From Whalleya microplaca (Eukaryota > Ascomycota > Sordariomycetes > Xylariales > Xylariaceae), in the NCBI GenBank assembly GCA_022497155.1, contig MU385712.1, positions 309,765 to 373,764 on the forward strand: a stretch of 64,000 nucleotides of DNA, given 5' to 3'. The first letter of the stretch is position 1. Each line of letters begins with the position of its first letter. Below are positions 47,901 through 59,464 of this stretch, piece after piece. A model generated the notes under the pieces. The model saw only the letters and a program-made list of their open reading frames with translations, was not told the origin of the DNA and searched no databases. The position numbers were made by a program, and so were the translations under genes.

Positions 47901-49862
47901 TCAACGCGGCCTGATCAAAATCTGACCTTGCACGTTGGGTAATGTCTAAGGGTTCGAGATTTTAGCGGCTGGTGTTCTGGTACTATTATTCGAGTCGGGC
48001 TTGGACTTACCTGTCCCCGAAGCTCGAGGTTTTCATACCGGTCCTGACCCTCTGGCAGTTTTAGTTCGCAAGATATCAAGATCTCCACCAACACCATCTT
48101 GATTTGCATATCCGCTAGAAAGCGACCAGGACAGGCAGCCCGTCCGAAACCCCATGACAGGTCGTCTTTGCTCACGCTGAGAACTCGATGCTTATTACGG
48201 GCTTCCGTGCAAGCCATTCGTTTTTTATAAGCCCGCAGTCCATCAAATTCCTGGGGGTTTTCGTGAATGATTGAATCGGCATTTATGGCTCCAGTAGCAA
48301 TCTCGATCTTGACATCCTTTGGAATGCGAAAACCATTCGATAATGTCACTGGAGCAAGTGCCTTACGTTGAAAGGTGGCTAGGATTATGATGATTAGGCA
48401 AGACTCTTAGGCAAACTCATAGAAGGGAAAGACTTACTAAGGTCAGGTGAACAGAAACGTTGCACTTCCTTGATGAAACTGTCTAGCTTCTCTAGGGCAA
48501 CAAGGGCTGGCTTCGTGAGTGATCCGTTGTTGATCTTGAGGACTTGTAGAGCTTCATCACGTAGCTCTGCAATATACTGAGGATGGGCCGATAGGTCAAA
48601 TAGACACTGGACAATAGTAGTCGTTGTTGTATGAATGCTTGCAGCGCAAAGTGGTAGTTGGATATCCATTTGTAGCCTTAAATCATCCAGATGCTGGCCT
48701 TCAGCATTGATATAGTCAAAAACACTGGGAGGATTGGATAGAGGTGCGAGCTTTTGTGCCTTCTTCTCCTCCATCATCGCACGAACGACCTTCTCGCCGT
48801 CTTTATACTGCTTAGCAAGGCGGCCGTAACCAGGAAGAAATCTGTAAATAAATGGCTGTAACAGTGATGGTACCTGTGCCAAGAGGAAAGTATAGTCGAT
48901 CGAGTTAGTGATATATGTTGATGCTACATCCAGAAACATCTCATCCTCGGCCGGCTGACTTCCGAGGAATGCTCTGACATTCGATTTCGTGATGATGCGC
49001 AAAACTGCATCCCAAGGTGTGAATACTTTCCATGCTGAAATATCGCGTTAGTGGATTAGATAAGAATCCATGTAAACGCTGGTAAATTAGGTTCACCTTC
49101 GTCTGGACCTTTAGGCAGGAACGTTGCGACTTCTTCACGGATGTTCGCGTGATACGCCGGAGTATGTTGGTCTAACAAATTATGTTAACCAATGCAATGG
49201 TGAAAAGAGCAGTCTATTTGCATACTCAAAGTAGGGTTAAACTTGGCCGAGAATGCCTTGATTGCCCAATCAGGGAGCGCTCCGACATTGGTATAGGCTT
49301 GATAGGTAACCTAGTTGCTTCAGTTAGCAAAGCTTAATTAACCAACTCAAGTGAGCTTTACCTCATTCAAAGCCTCACCGAAGCTCATATGCTTGTTATT
49401 TTTCAACTCGTCCATATACCTCGTTGGAAGAACAACCTTTATCCCTGTAATTGAGGCAAAGCTTCAGCTAAGCCAAGCAAACGGGCGGAATGATACCAAC
49501 CTTCGGGTGTATCGATACCGAAGATGACATCCCTATACTAGAATGCAATTAGCAAATACAGTTGTAAATAGCAGGTGACCCTTTGAACTTACTTGCTGAT
49601 ATCCTTTGTTGAGAACTTCTCGAGAGTTATTGCAGTACAATTCGATACGCTTGCGTTTGCTGGGGATCTCCACTGCGAGTGCTATAGGGATGTTGATTGC
49701 CTGTGCACGGATTCGGTAGGCGAATATGAAGACAGTGGCGAAGAACACGGCCAATAAGGTGGCAAAAGTATAACCGTCCCTAGCTGGTAGTAAGACTGCC
49801 TTGAAATGCTGTGAGAATGCCAAAGGCAGGCTCGTTGTAACATTCATCAGGGAAGATGCCAT
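47901..49862 (-). CDS. Cytochrome P450 (8 exons)
   Basis: Minus-strand exons 49862-49593, 49537-49501, 49444-49362, 49310-49226, 49171-49097, 49034-48438, 48378-48011 and 47945-47901 join without a phase conflict into 519 residues, a normal microsomal P450 size. The N-terminus has a membrane anchor (GYTFATLLAVFFATVFIFAY). The product includes YRDVIFGIDTPEG, VVLPTRYMDELKN, the I-helix region LCAASIHTTTTT, the ExxR of FIKEVQRF, and the heme loop WGFGRAACPGRF with the axial Cys. Trp replaces the usual first Phe of the heme loop, which is tolerated in this group. The motifs recall the CYP families around GA14- and fumitremorgin-type clusters. Seven introns of 51-65 nt are unusually many for 2 kb. 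It is divergent from the second P450. Confidence 0.88.
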
Positions 49863-50910
49863 GATATCGGGTAGGACCGACTTCTGGGGACAGACGTGTT
49901 TGGAAAGACAGTCTCGAGTCTTGTAAGTCTTTTGAGAAGCAGGGGACTATATAGAATATTGAGGAAAGCTGTGTACATACAGGGCATAGAAAGCTAGTCC
50001 GGCCAAGATTGCCATGGCCATATTGTATACCATGTGTCACCAATAACCGAACACGCCTCAACGGGGTGATAACTGCTAATGAAGTGAGCAAAGTGGGGAA
50101 GATGTTACATAAAAATTGAAGCTATTTTGATATATGCTCTCTGGGCAATAGTATAGACAATAGATAATGTGAATTATCCATGTTGCCATCATCAATGCGG
50201 CTCACTAACTGCTTTACAAGAGAGAATTTTGTTTCTAATAGAATATAGACTTTATGACGTCGAGTATATTTTTTGTCTAATGGGTAGTATAATATCTAAG
50301 TGAATCCCTTTTCATTAGTCTGCTGTGAATGCGTCTGTGCATAGGTACCTCATGGTACAACGCAAACACTCAGGCTCAAACTATTGAGGAGAGTATGGAG
50401 ATTCGGATCTGATTTGTGGCCGCTCCGCGTCAACGGGGCGGACTAGTGAAATCCGAATTCTAGGGTTGATGCTGTCATGGCCAGATATCCTTTGACACCT
50501 TTATCCACTTTTCGTCGGGGCAGATGGCCGAGCCCCGTCGGACGTACGGCCGGATCACATTAGAAGCACCCTGAGTGCAACGAGTTCCGCTACTTCGCGC
50601 CTTGGGAGCGTTTCTTATGTTGTAGTATCAACTAAGTCAATGGCGGTGAGTCCCACCCTCGCCTCAATCACAGCCGCCTTTCCGATTTGTGGTATGAAAT
50701 GCCCGAACGCCTATAGGGTAGATGATTAAGATGAAGATCTTCAAACCGGGAAACAAGTCCTTAAGCCTCACACCACGACTTGCAGAGTCGGTTTGGTTCC
50801 TGTAATGGTCGTGTGTGCATCTCTTTGCGTTGGTCTATTAGGACAATTCCTGCTAGAGACATATCCCTGTTAAGCTCAAATTTAACCGATCGACAAAATT
50901 CCTCTTGGCC
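49863..50910. promoter_or_regulatory. Bidirectional promoter between two P450 genes
   Basis: About 1 kb between divergent starts. At 50401-50458 an 8-bp palindrome (ATTCGGAT...ATCCGAAT) encloses a second imperfect one (CCGCTCC...GGGGCGG). At about 50515-50540 CGGGGC and GCCCCG form another, around GGCCGAG. Such CGG/CCG dyads are typical targets of Zn2Cys6 dimers, and the cluster regulator at 38.8 kb is the obvious candidate (inference). Confidence 0.5.
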
Positions 50911-53135
50911 ATGGCCGCCACCACCGAAATTGCCATAAACCTCTTTGGTACCAGACTAGCGACCTGGGCTTTTGCTACTTTGACCATCTTTGTGTTCATC
51001 AAGATAGCTTTAGGCCGTTCTCTGAGGAAACAAGTGCCTCCTAATCCAAAAGGATGGCCTGTATTGGGAAACCTCCCTGAAGTCATGCAGGCTGGTGGCC
51101 TCCTACATAAGACGATGATCAAATGGGCTCGAGAGGAAGGGGATATAATGCGAATCGTCCTGGGTCCCAAAACCGAGTACTTGATTAACTCTGATCGGGC
51201 ATGCCAGATAATATTCAATACCAATGCGGCGCATTCGTCGGAGCGACCTTTCTGGCTGGTAGGACAGAAGTACATCACTAACTACAGCAGTATGGACCTT
51301 CTAGATGCCAGCCATCCACGTTGGAAAGTACATAGTTCTCCTTTTAATTCTTGAGAGAATCAACAATACTGACTTTGCCTAGTTGCAACGGAAGATCGCT
51401 GCACAGAATCTGACCAGCCCCCAGCGCATAGATGCTGGTCTACCATTCCTATATCACGAAACTCTGAAATTCATACATCAAATAGCGCACGATCCCAATG
51501 CAGGCACTGAAAAGCAAACAGGCTTATTCGACAGTATTGGGCGTTACGTTTACAGCACATTCTGCTCTCAACTCTTTGGTTTGGAGGTAGATTCCCGCGA
51601 ATCCGTATAGTCATTCGACTGCTGATGCTATAAACTAGGTTTCTACGAATGATAGCGAGGCTAGCCACTATATATTCGGTGAGAATGTACCAATTTACTT
51701 TATACTCTCATTGGCTGATACCTTTGTAGAGAGCGCAATCCATGAGATCACTTGTAAGATGATGTTGCTAGATCGATCAGACGACCCATTACTTATTATT
51801 GAACACCCAGCTACGATATCGGGGTTCTACCTAGTCGACATTTTCACCTGGCTTGATTACCTTCCGTTATCCTGCAGACCTTGGGCCAAACATGGAATGT
51901 GGAGGTACAATAGAGATGTGGAGTTTGTGGGGGAGCGGTTAGAAGTATACTGAATCATTGCATGGAAGATATTATAGAATGCTAATATCTTTGCAGCATG
52001 CGAAGAAGCTCGTAGAGTCCGGGTCTGCACCAGACTCTTTCATGACTCGCGTTCTCATTGAGAAAGACAAATCGGGCGCATCTCATTCGGATGCAGCGTA
52101 CGTTGCTCTCAAATTGATAGCAGCGGCATCTGATACAGTGAGTGGCTAATGAGTCCTGGTTTCTAGTAGATCGCAGCTTTAACGTACCAACAGAGCCGTG
52201 TCAGTACATGGACATTCATAGAACAAATGATGATGAATCCAGGCATCCAGGAGAAAGCTCGGAAGATAATAGGTACACCCGCATTGAACCTCAAGACCTA
52301 GCTCACCTACAACATTGGTTTAACATAGTTTTAGATGAGGCCGTTGGAGATCGGTTACCAGTCTGGGAAGATGCCGAGCGTATACCCTATGTTCGATACC
52401 TGATGAAGGAGGTTTGGCGTACGCGGCCCCCTGTCGGAAATGGTCTAGGCCACCGCACTACAAAAGATATCGCCTATGGGGACTATGTCATACCAGCAGG
52501 ATCCACTGTCCGCCCGAATATCTGGTGATTACGCCTATAATTCGAAGTCACAAGGTGTTATACTAACATCTTGTCTCTCATCCTAGGGCGATTGGCCGAG
52601 ATCCTAAGCGCCACCCCGACCCAGACAAGTTTGAACCGGAACGTTGGGAAGGCGATAATCTATCAGTGAGTATTCTTTCTCCATATCACCATGCAGTTTA
52701 TCTCACATGTAACAGCCACAGCAATCTGCCAATCTCCCCGATGCCACTCAGAGGGACCACTTCGCATTTGGGGTCGGTCGTCGGTTCTGTGAGTGACTTT
52801 AATACTCCCTGAAGCGTGACAAGAACTTACTATATATTCCAGGTCCTGGCGTTCAGGTCGCCGAGAGATCCTTTGCAGTTGCTATCATGCGCATTATCTG
52901 GGCTTTGGAAATAGGGATACGGCCTGGAACTAAACTGCCAGTGAACCCGGATGACTACGCAGAGAAGACTCTTCCCGGTGTGCCTGGGCCAAGGCTTCCA
53001 GTAAGTCTTGTAGTGAGAAAGGAGAAAGCAAATCTAGTGGATCAAGCCTGGCAGAGAGAGATGGCTGACTGGCAAATCTATGTGGGTGTTCAAATATTCC
53101 AAACAAGAATGGGCAATACAGCTGACGTTGTCTAA
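50911..53135 (+). CDS. Cytochrome P450 (10 exons)
   Basis: Exons 50911-51327, 51383-51586, 51639-51678, 51730-51944, 51997-52137, 52194-52272, 52335-52524, 52587-52665, 52716-52788 and 52843-53135 give 576 residues. It has an N-terminal anchor (WAFATLTIFVFIKIAL), the proline hinge PPNPKGWPVLGNLPEV, the helix-C DASHPRWK, the I-helix region IAAASDTSRVST, the ExxR in LMKEVWR, FEPERW and the heme loop FAFGVGRRFCPG with the axial Cys. All nine introns are 49-62 nt. Two junctions (51678/51730 and 52272/52335) were chosen because the unspliced frames lack P450 similarity. The last 40 residues exceed the usual end. Likely an ER-bound oxygenase that decorates the cluster product. It is divergent from the first P450. 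Confidence 0.85.
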
Positions 53136-53680
53136 GGGAAACATGGACCTAGAGGATATCAAAGATATACTTGAGGCTAATGGGCAGGATAATTAACGGG
53201 AATTTGTGCGTTGCCTATCTTATTGGCGTTTTTATCGTGATGACACGAATGGATTTGGGAAATTGCAGTAGCATCTTCGGTTCAAATCAAAGACCCCAAG
53301 TCGGCTTGAAACGTTGATGCCTTCCAACCTCTTTCGAGGTTACTAACCCACTTTTGAGCCACTTGTCATGACTATTTCTTAGTGTTTATTCATACTTAAT
53401 ATCAGCCATCTTGTGCCTTGTCTGTTTGCGTCGATTGTTGAAATAGTAAGTTAGTAGAAATCATACCAACGCCAATTTTTTTTTAGTTTCAGCATGGATA
53501 CCCCGTATGAGGCTTTAATCACTATCATGCCTATGAGAGTTCCTATACTATATTCCTTAAGAGCTAGGGACTACCAAACATCTCTAGACCCCTATACATA
53601 ACCTAGTCAGGTGACTTGGGTAAGCTAATAGGCTGAGAAGGTTTCCCAAGTCAGAACATTACCATACTCTACACAGTTAA
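53136..53680. other. Gap where the PKS front end should be
   Basis: 545 bp with no ketosynthase similarity in any frame. It holds a 9-bp inverted repeat (TGACTTGGG 53612-53620, CCCAAGTCA 53645-53653) about 30 bp before the first readable acyltransferase codon, and a T-rich/TTAG motif at about 53480. This is the presumed deletion or rearrangement scar. Confidence 0.45.
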
Positions 53681-56600
53681 AATCTTCCGCAGCCCCCTAC
53701 ATGGTCTCTAATCTCTAAACTCACTGATGAATGTGACCCTGCTGTAATCCGTGAGCCCGAGTACTCACAACCGATTGTTACTGCGCTGCAGTTAGCGTAC
53801 CTTCAGGTTCTGTCTGATTGGGGGATAAAACCTATAGCAGTTACCGGCCACTCGTCCGGCGAGATAGCGGCCGCTGTTGCTGCTGGCTATCTCACAGCTG
53901 AGGAAGCAATCAAAATCGCTTATCTTCGAGGTCAGGCTATCAAAGAAGTACACCCGATGAAAATGCTTGGTATGCTTGCCGTTGGAGTCTCGGTCGAGAC
54001 CGCTGAGAAATACATTGATGATAAAGACGATCTTGTTCAAGTTGCCTGTCTCAACAGTCCACAGAGCGTAACGCTCTCAGGCACTATACAGGCTTGGAAC
54101 GGCTGATGCACAGACTACAAGCGGATGATCATTTTGCTCGCATGCTGCAGGTGGATTTTGCTTACCACTCTGCGTACATGAATGATGTTGCAGACAAATA
54201 TCTCCAGCTCTTACAGACTCACACCGAACAGCATGATGCAGAACATTGCAAAGTGACGATGTTCTCCTCCGTGACTGGTGGCCGATGGGATGGTGCAATT
54301 GACCTGGCATACTGGGTACGCAACTTGAGGTCACAGGTTAAATTCCGTCATGCAGTCGAAGCCATGGTCGATGGCAAAGACGGCGCCAACTTTTTGATTG
54401 AGGTCGGCCCATCCAATGTCCTGACTCGGTCACTCTCACAGATTTGTGAAAGCATGTCCAACCTAACGGTATCGCCTATCTGCTGTTCGGTTGCCATGAG
54501 AGGTCCGTAGACATTGATAGCTCTATATGAAGTAGCTGGTAAGCTTTTTGCAACTGGTGGTCCTGTAAATCTCCGTCGCGTTAATGACTTTCACAACGTA
54601 ACGCCATCCATCCTGGTGGATCTTCCTAACTACCCCTGGAATCACTCAAAGAAATACTGGCACGAAAGTCTAGCCAGCCAGGATTGGCGATTTCGACCCT
54701 TTGTCAAACACAATCTCCTTGGAACTAAGATTCCAGGTACTCCATGGCAGTCTTCTGTATGGAGGAACAAGCTGAGGCTCGATCACCATGCTTGGCTTAG
54801 AGACCATAAGCTAGGTAACAAGATTATTTTCCCAGGCGCTGGACATATATGCATGGCCATGGAAGCTATGTACCAAACAGCCTATATGACGGCTTGGAAA
54901 GGCGACCCCCCAGAGAAGTATATCTACCGGCTGAGAGACATCAAGTTTCTCAGAGCTCTTCTTCTGGATGACTCGGGGAACCATCCATTAGTCATTTTAA
55001 CTCTCACACCACCACTAGGGTCGAATCCAGCGTGGTATGCATTCATGATATCAGCAGAAACACTTGGAACCTGGAGCGACTACGCGTCTGGTTTCATTCG
55101 CATCGACACTGAGTTTTTGGTAGAGAAAGCACAAGAGCCCGCCATATTACCTTTTAAATATCCCATGTCACATGGGAAGTGGTACAGGAAGATGCGTGAC
55201 TATGGGTTCAATTTTGGACCGTCATTCCAGAAGATCATAGCAATGGAATCCACCACAAGCCAGCGTATAGGTCGATCAAGAGTGTCACTGCAGCCTCCCA
55301 CGTCTGAATGGACACAAAGCTGCTACTTATTACATCCTGCTTGCATGGATGGCTTCTTTCAAAGTATCACTGCTACTTGGGATGGCGATTCCAGCAGCAT
55401 GGACATATTGATCCCGTTGCAGATCGACAGTTTCGTCGTGCCTTTTAGGTCGCGGGAGCCTGAAGAAGCGATTTCAGTAGCGCGCTCTGATTTCATCGGA
55501 GTCGGTCGAGTAGAAGTCATGAAGAATCATGCTTTTACATGTGCTGTGTACCACCCTGAAGACGGTGACTTGGTGTTCGACATGAAAGGAATACGATACG
55601 CCACGCTAGGCAATACCGACGAAACATCCTCATCTCATACTTATTGTCAACTCATATGGGATGCAGATATAACGCTTCTTGACGAGAAAGCGCTCAAGCG
55701 ACTCACAGATCAAGCTGCAATGAATATGACCTGCGAAACTGTTAGTCGGACTTTTCTCATCGTTCACAGAGTGATCAATCTAGTCGCACACAAGAATCCA
55801 CTTTTAAATGTTATCGAAATCAACCTAGACTCCAAAGATGCTTCAAGTCTCTGGCTTGATGACAGTGGCTCCATAGTGCCTATACGAACGGCTTTCTCGC
55901 AGTACACTCTCACCTCGAGCAGTGCCGACACACTTGTCGAAGCAAGACAAAGATACTCTGGGGCTCAGAGAACCGAGTACATTGTGGTTGATTTTGAACA
56001 GGGACAAGTGTCTTTGGACTCGAACTTCGATCTGGCCATTGTGAAAATGCCACTGCATCCGGCAAAGACTTTGGGTCATTCCTTAGAAGTCGTCCAACGT
56101 TGGCTAAGAGAAACAGGAATCGTACTATTGGTAGATCCTGGATGTACTATGGAATCCTTAGGGGGTACTACCAATCTACCAGGCCTTGAAACCCTGTGGA
56201 TGTCTAACTCAGTAGCTTTGACTCGCAAAAAAGTCTCGCGAAAAGCCTCGTCGTTGAGAGATCTATGGATCGTCCCATTCAGGGACCAAAGCACTGAAGA
56301 TATTCAATGCAAGCTTGAAAGCTCATGGAATATATTTGTAGTGACCGATCCACACGATATTTCGTCCGGTAGTAGAGTCCTCGTTATAGACGAACTACAG
56401 GCCTCGGTTATGTCCAACCTTAACCAACATCAATGGGCGATATTACAATGCTTAATCCAGAAACAGTGCCACGTGTTATGGGTCACAACAGGCGCTCAAA
56501 TATCCGTGACTGACCCAGAAAAGGCCCTAATTACTGGCCTTTTCAGGACGATTCGTAATGAGACACCGTTCCTGACCCTACTGAACCTTGATGTGGAGTG

Positions 56601-57306
56601 TCCATCAGGAAACTAAACTGTCCAAGCTATCAATAAATGTCTCAATCTCCTCGAAAACACGGCCACCAAGGCTGGTACCGACAGCGAGTTCACCCAGCGT
56701 GGTGGGGTTATTAACATTAGTCGCATTCTTCCCGATTCGCCCCTCAACAAGGTCAACGAAGAGGAGACTATTGGGAAACCCCTGGAGATGATTCCATTCC
56801 AAACTACGCAGGGCACAATTAAACTGAGAGCTGAGCGTGTGGGAAACCTAGACTCTCTCCAGTTCACCGAGATATCAGTTGAGTCATTGCCTCTGCCAGA
56901 AGACTGGGTCGAGATAGATGTTATTACATCTGGCGTCAACTTCAAGGACGTTGCTAGTGCTATAGGACTAGTCCCCGAAAACGAGCACTTGCTTGGGGCC
57001 GAAGGTAGTGGGATTATTACTCGAATTGGCTCGGACGTCAGCACCTTTAGTAAAGGCCAAAGAGTTGCCTTCTTCACAAGAGGGTCGTTCGGAAACCGTG
57101 TTCAGGCGAGCGCCAAGGTAGTACACGCCATTCCGGAACATATGACTTTCGAAGAAGCAGCTACAATCCCTTGCATCTTTGCAAAATCTATCTACAGCCT
57201 CTTCCGTCTTGCCCACATCAAGAGAGGGAATCGCGTCTTGATCCACTCGGCCACGGGCGGTGTCGGTATATCAGCTATCCAACTCTGTCACTACATCAGA
57301 GCTGAG

Positions 57307-57530
57307 GTAGGGATTCCCCAAACCCTGTTTGGGACGTCTGCTTTCAACATTATTGTCACGATAATAGGGGTAATATTGCTCCGAGATCCATAGGCTTAAA
57401 AGAGATCTTTAGTAACTAGAAGATCCTTCGGATCTTAGATCTTTATACAATTTTTACTAGAGTGATTACGGCAGTACCTAAATGATCTTTGCACACACTG
57501 TAACTGTGATAATTATTAACACATTTGTAG
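57307..57530 (+). other. PKS intron enlarged by an element insertion
   Basis: GAG|GTAGGG...TTTGTAG|GTCTAC rejoins the ER domain (HYIRAE|VYATVGTQEK). The intron is 224 nt. Subtracting the 158-bp element and one 5-bp duplication leaves 61 nt with ATTAAC as branch-like site, a normal size here. Confidence 0.8.
57354..57511 (+). mobile_element. Small non-autonomous element, copy B, in PKS intron
   Basis: 158 bp, starts TGTCACGATAAT and ends ACTGTGATA, flanked by perfect 5-bp repeats ATTAT (57349-57353 and 57512-57516). Clearly related to the copy at 6645-6833. Ends are imperfect inverted repeats (TGTCAC against TATCAC). No coding capacity. TG-start and a 5-bp duplication also fit a solo mini-LTR whose terminal CA mutated to TA. 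Confidence 0.8.
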
Positions 57531-57869
57531 GTCTACGCAACCGTGGGAACACAGGAAAAACGCGATTTCTTGAAATCGAGTTACGGAATTCGCGATAAAA
57601 GAATCTTCTCTTCGCGAAACTCTGCCTTTGTCCAAAAGATTCTAGAGCAAACCGGTGGAAAGGGGGTTGATATTATCTTGAACTCTCTGGCTGGCGACTT
57701 ACTCGACGAATCGTGGCGTATCATCGCTGCTGGGGGTACAATGGTTGAAATCGGGAAACGGAGCATACTGGATCGGAATGTGCTATCCATGGAACCATTC
57801 AATCGCAACGCCTCTTTCCGAGCCCTGGACTTATCGCATGAGAATATCAGCGATGACATATTAGCTAGG

Positions 57870-58078
57870 TGCCTACCCCTTCTGTCAGGATATGTGACCC
57901 ATTGATGTATTGTGTTGTTGTAGATGGTACCTGACTCTAAGCTAGTACTAACAGTGGGTACGATACGAATACATGGTGTGCAGGGATCACGTGACACCTT
58001 CCAAGTATTTAAAGTAACTTTATTATATTCTAAGTGTAAGCTTCTATGCTACAGTAATGTGCGCTGACGACATGGTAG
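57870..58078 (+). other. Second enlarged PKS intron
   Basis: GCTAG|GTGCCT...CATGGTAG|TCTG joins the end of the ER domain to LLSEAFKLLEKGHIKPI. It is 209 nt, and 91 nt remain without the inserted element and one duplication. Confidence 0.7.
57884..57996. mobile_element. Small TG...CA element with 5-bp target duplication
   Basis: 113 bp from TGTCAGGATATGTGA to ATCACGTGACA, flanked by CCTTC on both sides (57879-57883 and 57997-58001). The TGTCA/TGACA ends and 5-bp duplication match a solo LTR or TRIM-like element. The interior is not similar to copies A and B. Confidence 0.65.
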
Positions 58079-59464
58079 TCTGTTATCTGAGGCGTTCAAG
58101 CTTCTCGAGAAAGGCCACATCAAGCCCATAACACCCATCCAGGTTTTCCCATTCGACAAGATATCTAACGCACTACGACTAATGCGCAGCGGTAAGCATA
58201 TAGGAAAGCTCGTCATAAGCAGATCTCAGGAACCCGACCCCCAGGTACCTGTCCGACGGGCTTTACGTAGTGTAAAGCTTCGTACCGATGTGTGTTATCT
58301 AATCGTTGGGGGGCTTCGCGGCCTCTGTTCAAGTTTGGCGATGCACCTAGCTAGGAATGGCGCCAAGCACTTGGCTGTACTATCGAGGAGCGGTCACGAT
58401 GATGAGACGTCACAGGAAGCATTGTACAAGATCCGGGCCCTTGGATGCAAGGTCGATATGGTTCGGGGTGACGTTACATGCGTCGATGATGTGAGGATGG
58501 CTTTTGGAAGCATCAGTGCCCCTATTGGTGGCATTATCCAAGGCGCCATGGTTCTTTGCGTGAGTAGACTATTTCAACATAAGTCTCCTTTACCATTGAA
58601 AGAACCCAAGCTAATAGGAATTTCCAGGATCACCCATTCACCTCAATGGGAGTAGATGAATACCACGCAGCGCTACGCTGCAAGGTCCAAGGAACTTGGA
58701 ATCTTCACAACGTATCTCTTGAACAAGGTCTCGAGTTAGATTTCTTCACTCTCCTGTCAAGCATCTCTGGCATCTGCGGTGCCAAGGGCCAGGCAAACTA
58801 TGCAGCTGCTAATGCATTCCTTGACGCCTTTGCCTCGTACCGGCAGGGCTTGGGTCTTCCAGCATGCTCTGTAGATCTGGGCGTCATCGCGGACGTCGGC
58901 TACATTTCCGAACGTGATGACCTGCGGAGCCGGTACGATGAGTCTATTTGGCATGTGATTAACGAGAGGGTCCTACAGAAAGTCTTCATGCTTTCGATTC
59001 ATCAACAAGACCAGATGCATGTTCACGCCCGAAGCACCTCGCAAATGATAACGGGTCTTCGCGTACCGCAACCGGTCCACTCACCTCTCTCACTAGGCGC
59101 TCGCTTCGCAGGCCTTTTATCACGAGAACATGCAATAGGAAGTCAGGAGACCAGTCCTCAAGGTCAAAAGAACCTCGAATCAATCCGTGTCATGATCCGT
59201 TCCAAAGCTGGGGCCCGGGCCATCATCGACACGACCACCAAGGCGCTGAACAGATATCTAATGAGGATTCTGCGGGTGTCCGACTCTCTAGACTTTGCAC
59301 GACCGCTTTCGGCGTATGGTATCGACTCGTTGGCGGCCGTGGAGGTCCGCAATTTCTTGAAGGTCGAGCTGAGCGTCGACCTCACAACTTTAGAAATTAT
59401 CAACGCTCGATCACTAATGTCTATTTGCGAGAGAATTATTGAAGAGATATCGAAGCTGGGATAG

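Larger units (their letters stand above)
53681..59464 (+). pseudogene. Remnant of a highly reducing polyketide synthase (AT-DH-MT-ER-KR-ACP)
   Basis: Readable segments 53681-57306, 57531-57869, 58079-58559 and 58628-59464 follow HR-PKS order. AT: VTGHSSGEIAAAVAAGYL has the catalytic Ser. DH: LRDHKLGNKIIFPGAGH has the active-site His. The middle region (about 55650-56150) is MT-like but lacks a SAM-binding glycine loop. ER: HSATGGVGISAIQL. KR: YLIVGGLRGLCSS, then LLSSISGICGAKGQANYAAANAF with Ser and Tyr. ACP: YGIDSLAAVEV with the phosphopantetheine Ser. Lesions: no ketosynthase and no start of the AT, a frameshift near 54090, a TAG at 54508-54510 and a TAA at 56614-56616, each in frame with good PKS sequence on both sides. 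Two introns are swollen by small elements. It cannot make polyketide as it stands. Confidence 0.9.

Noticed and set aside
57307..57393. Alternative reading in which the ER frame simply runs on into the element and ends at 57393
   Set aside because: The splice GAG|GTAGGG...TTTGTAG|GTC restores the expected ER sequence exactly, so intron plus insertion explains it better.
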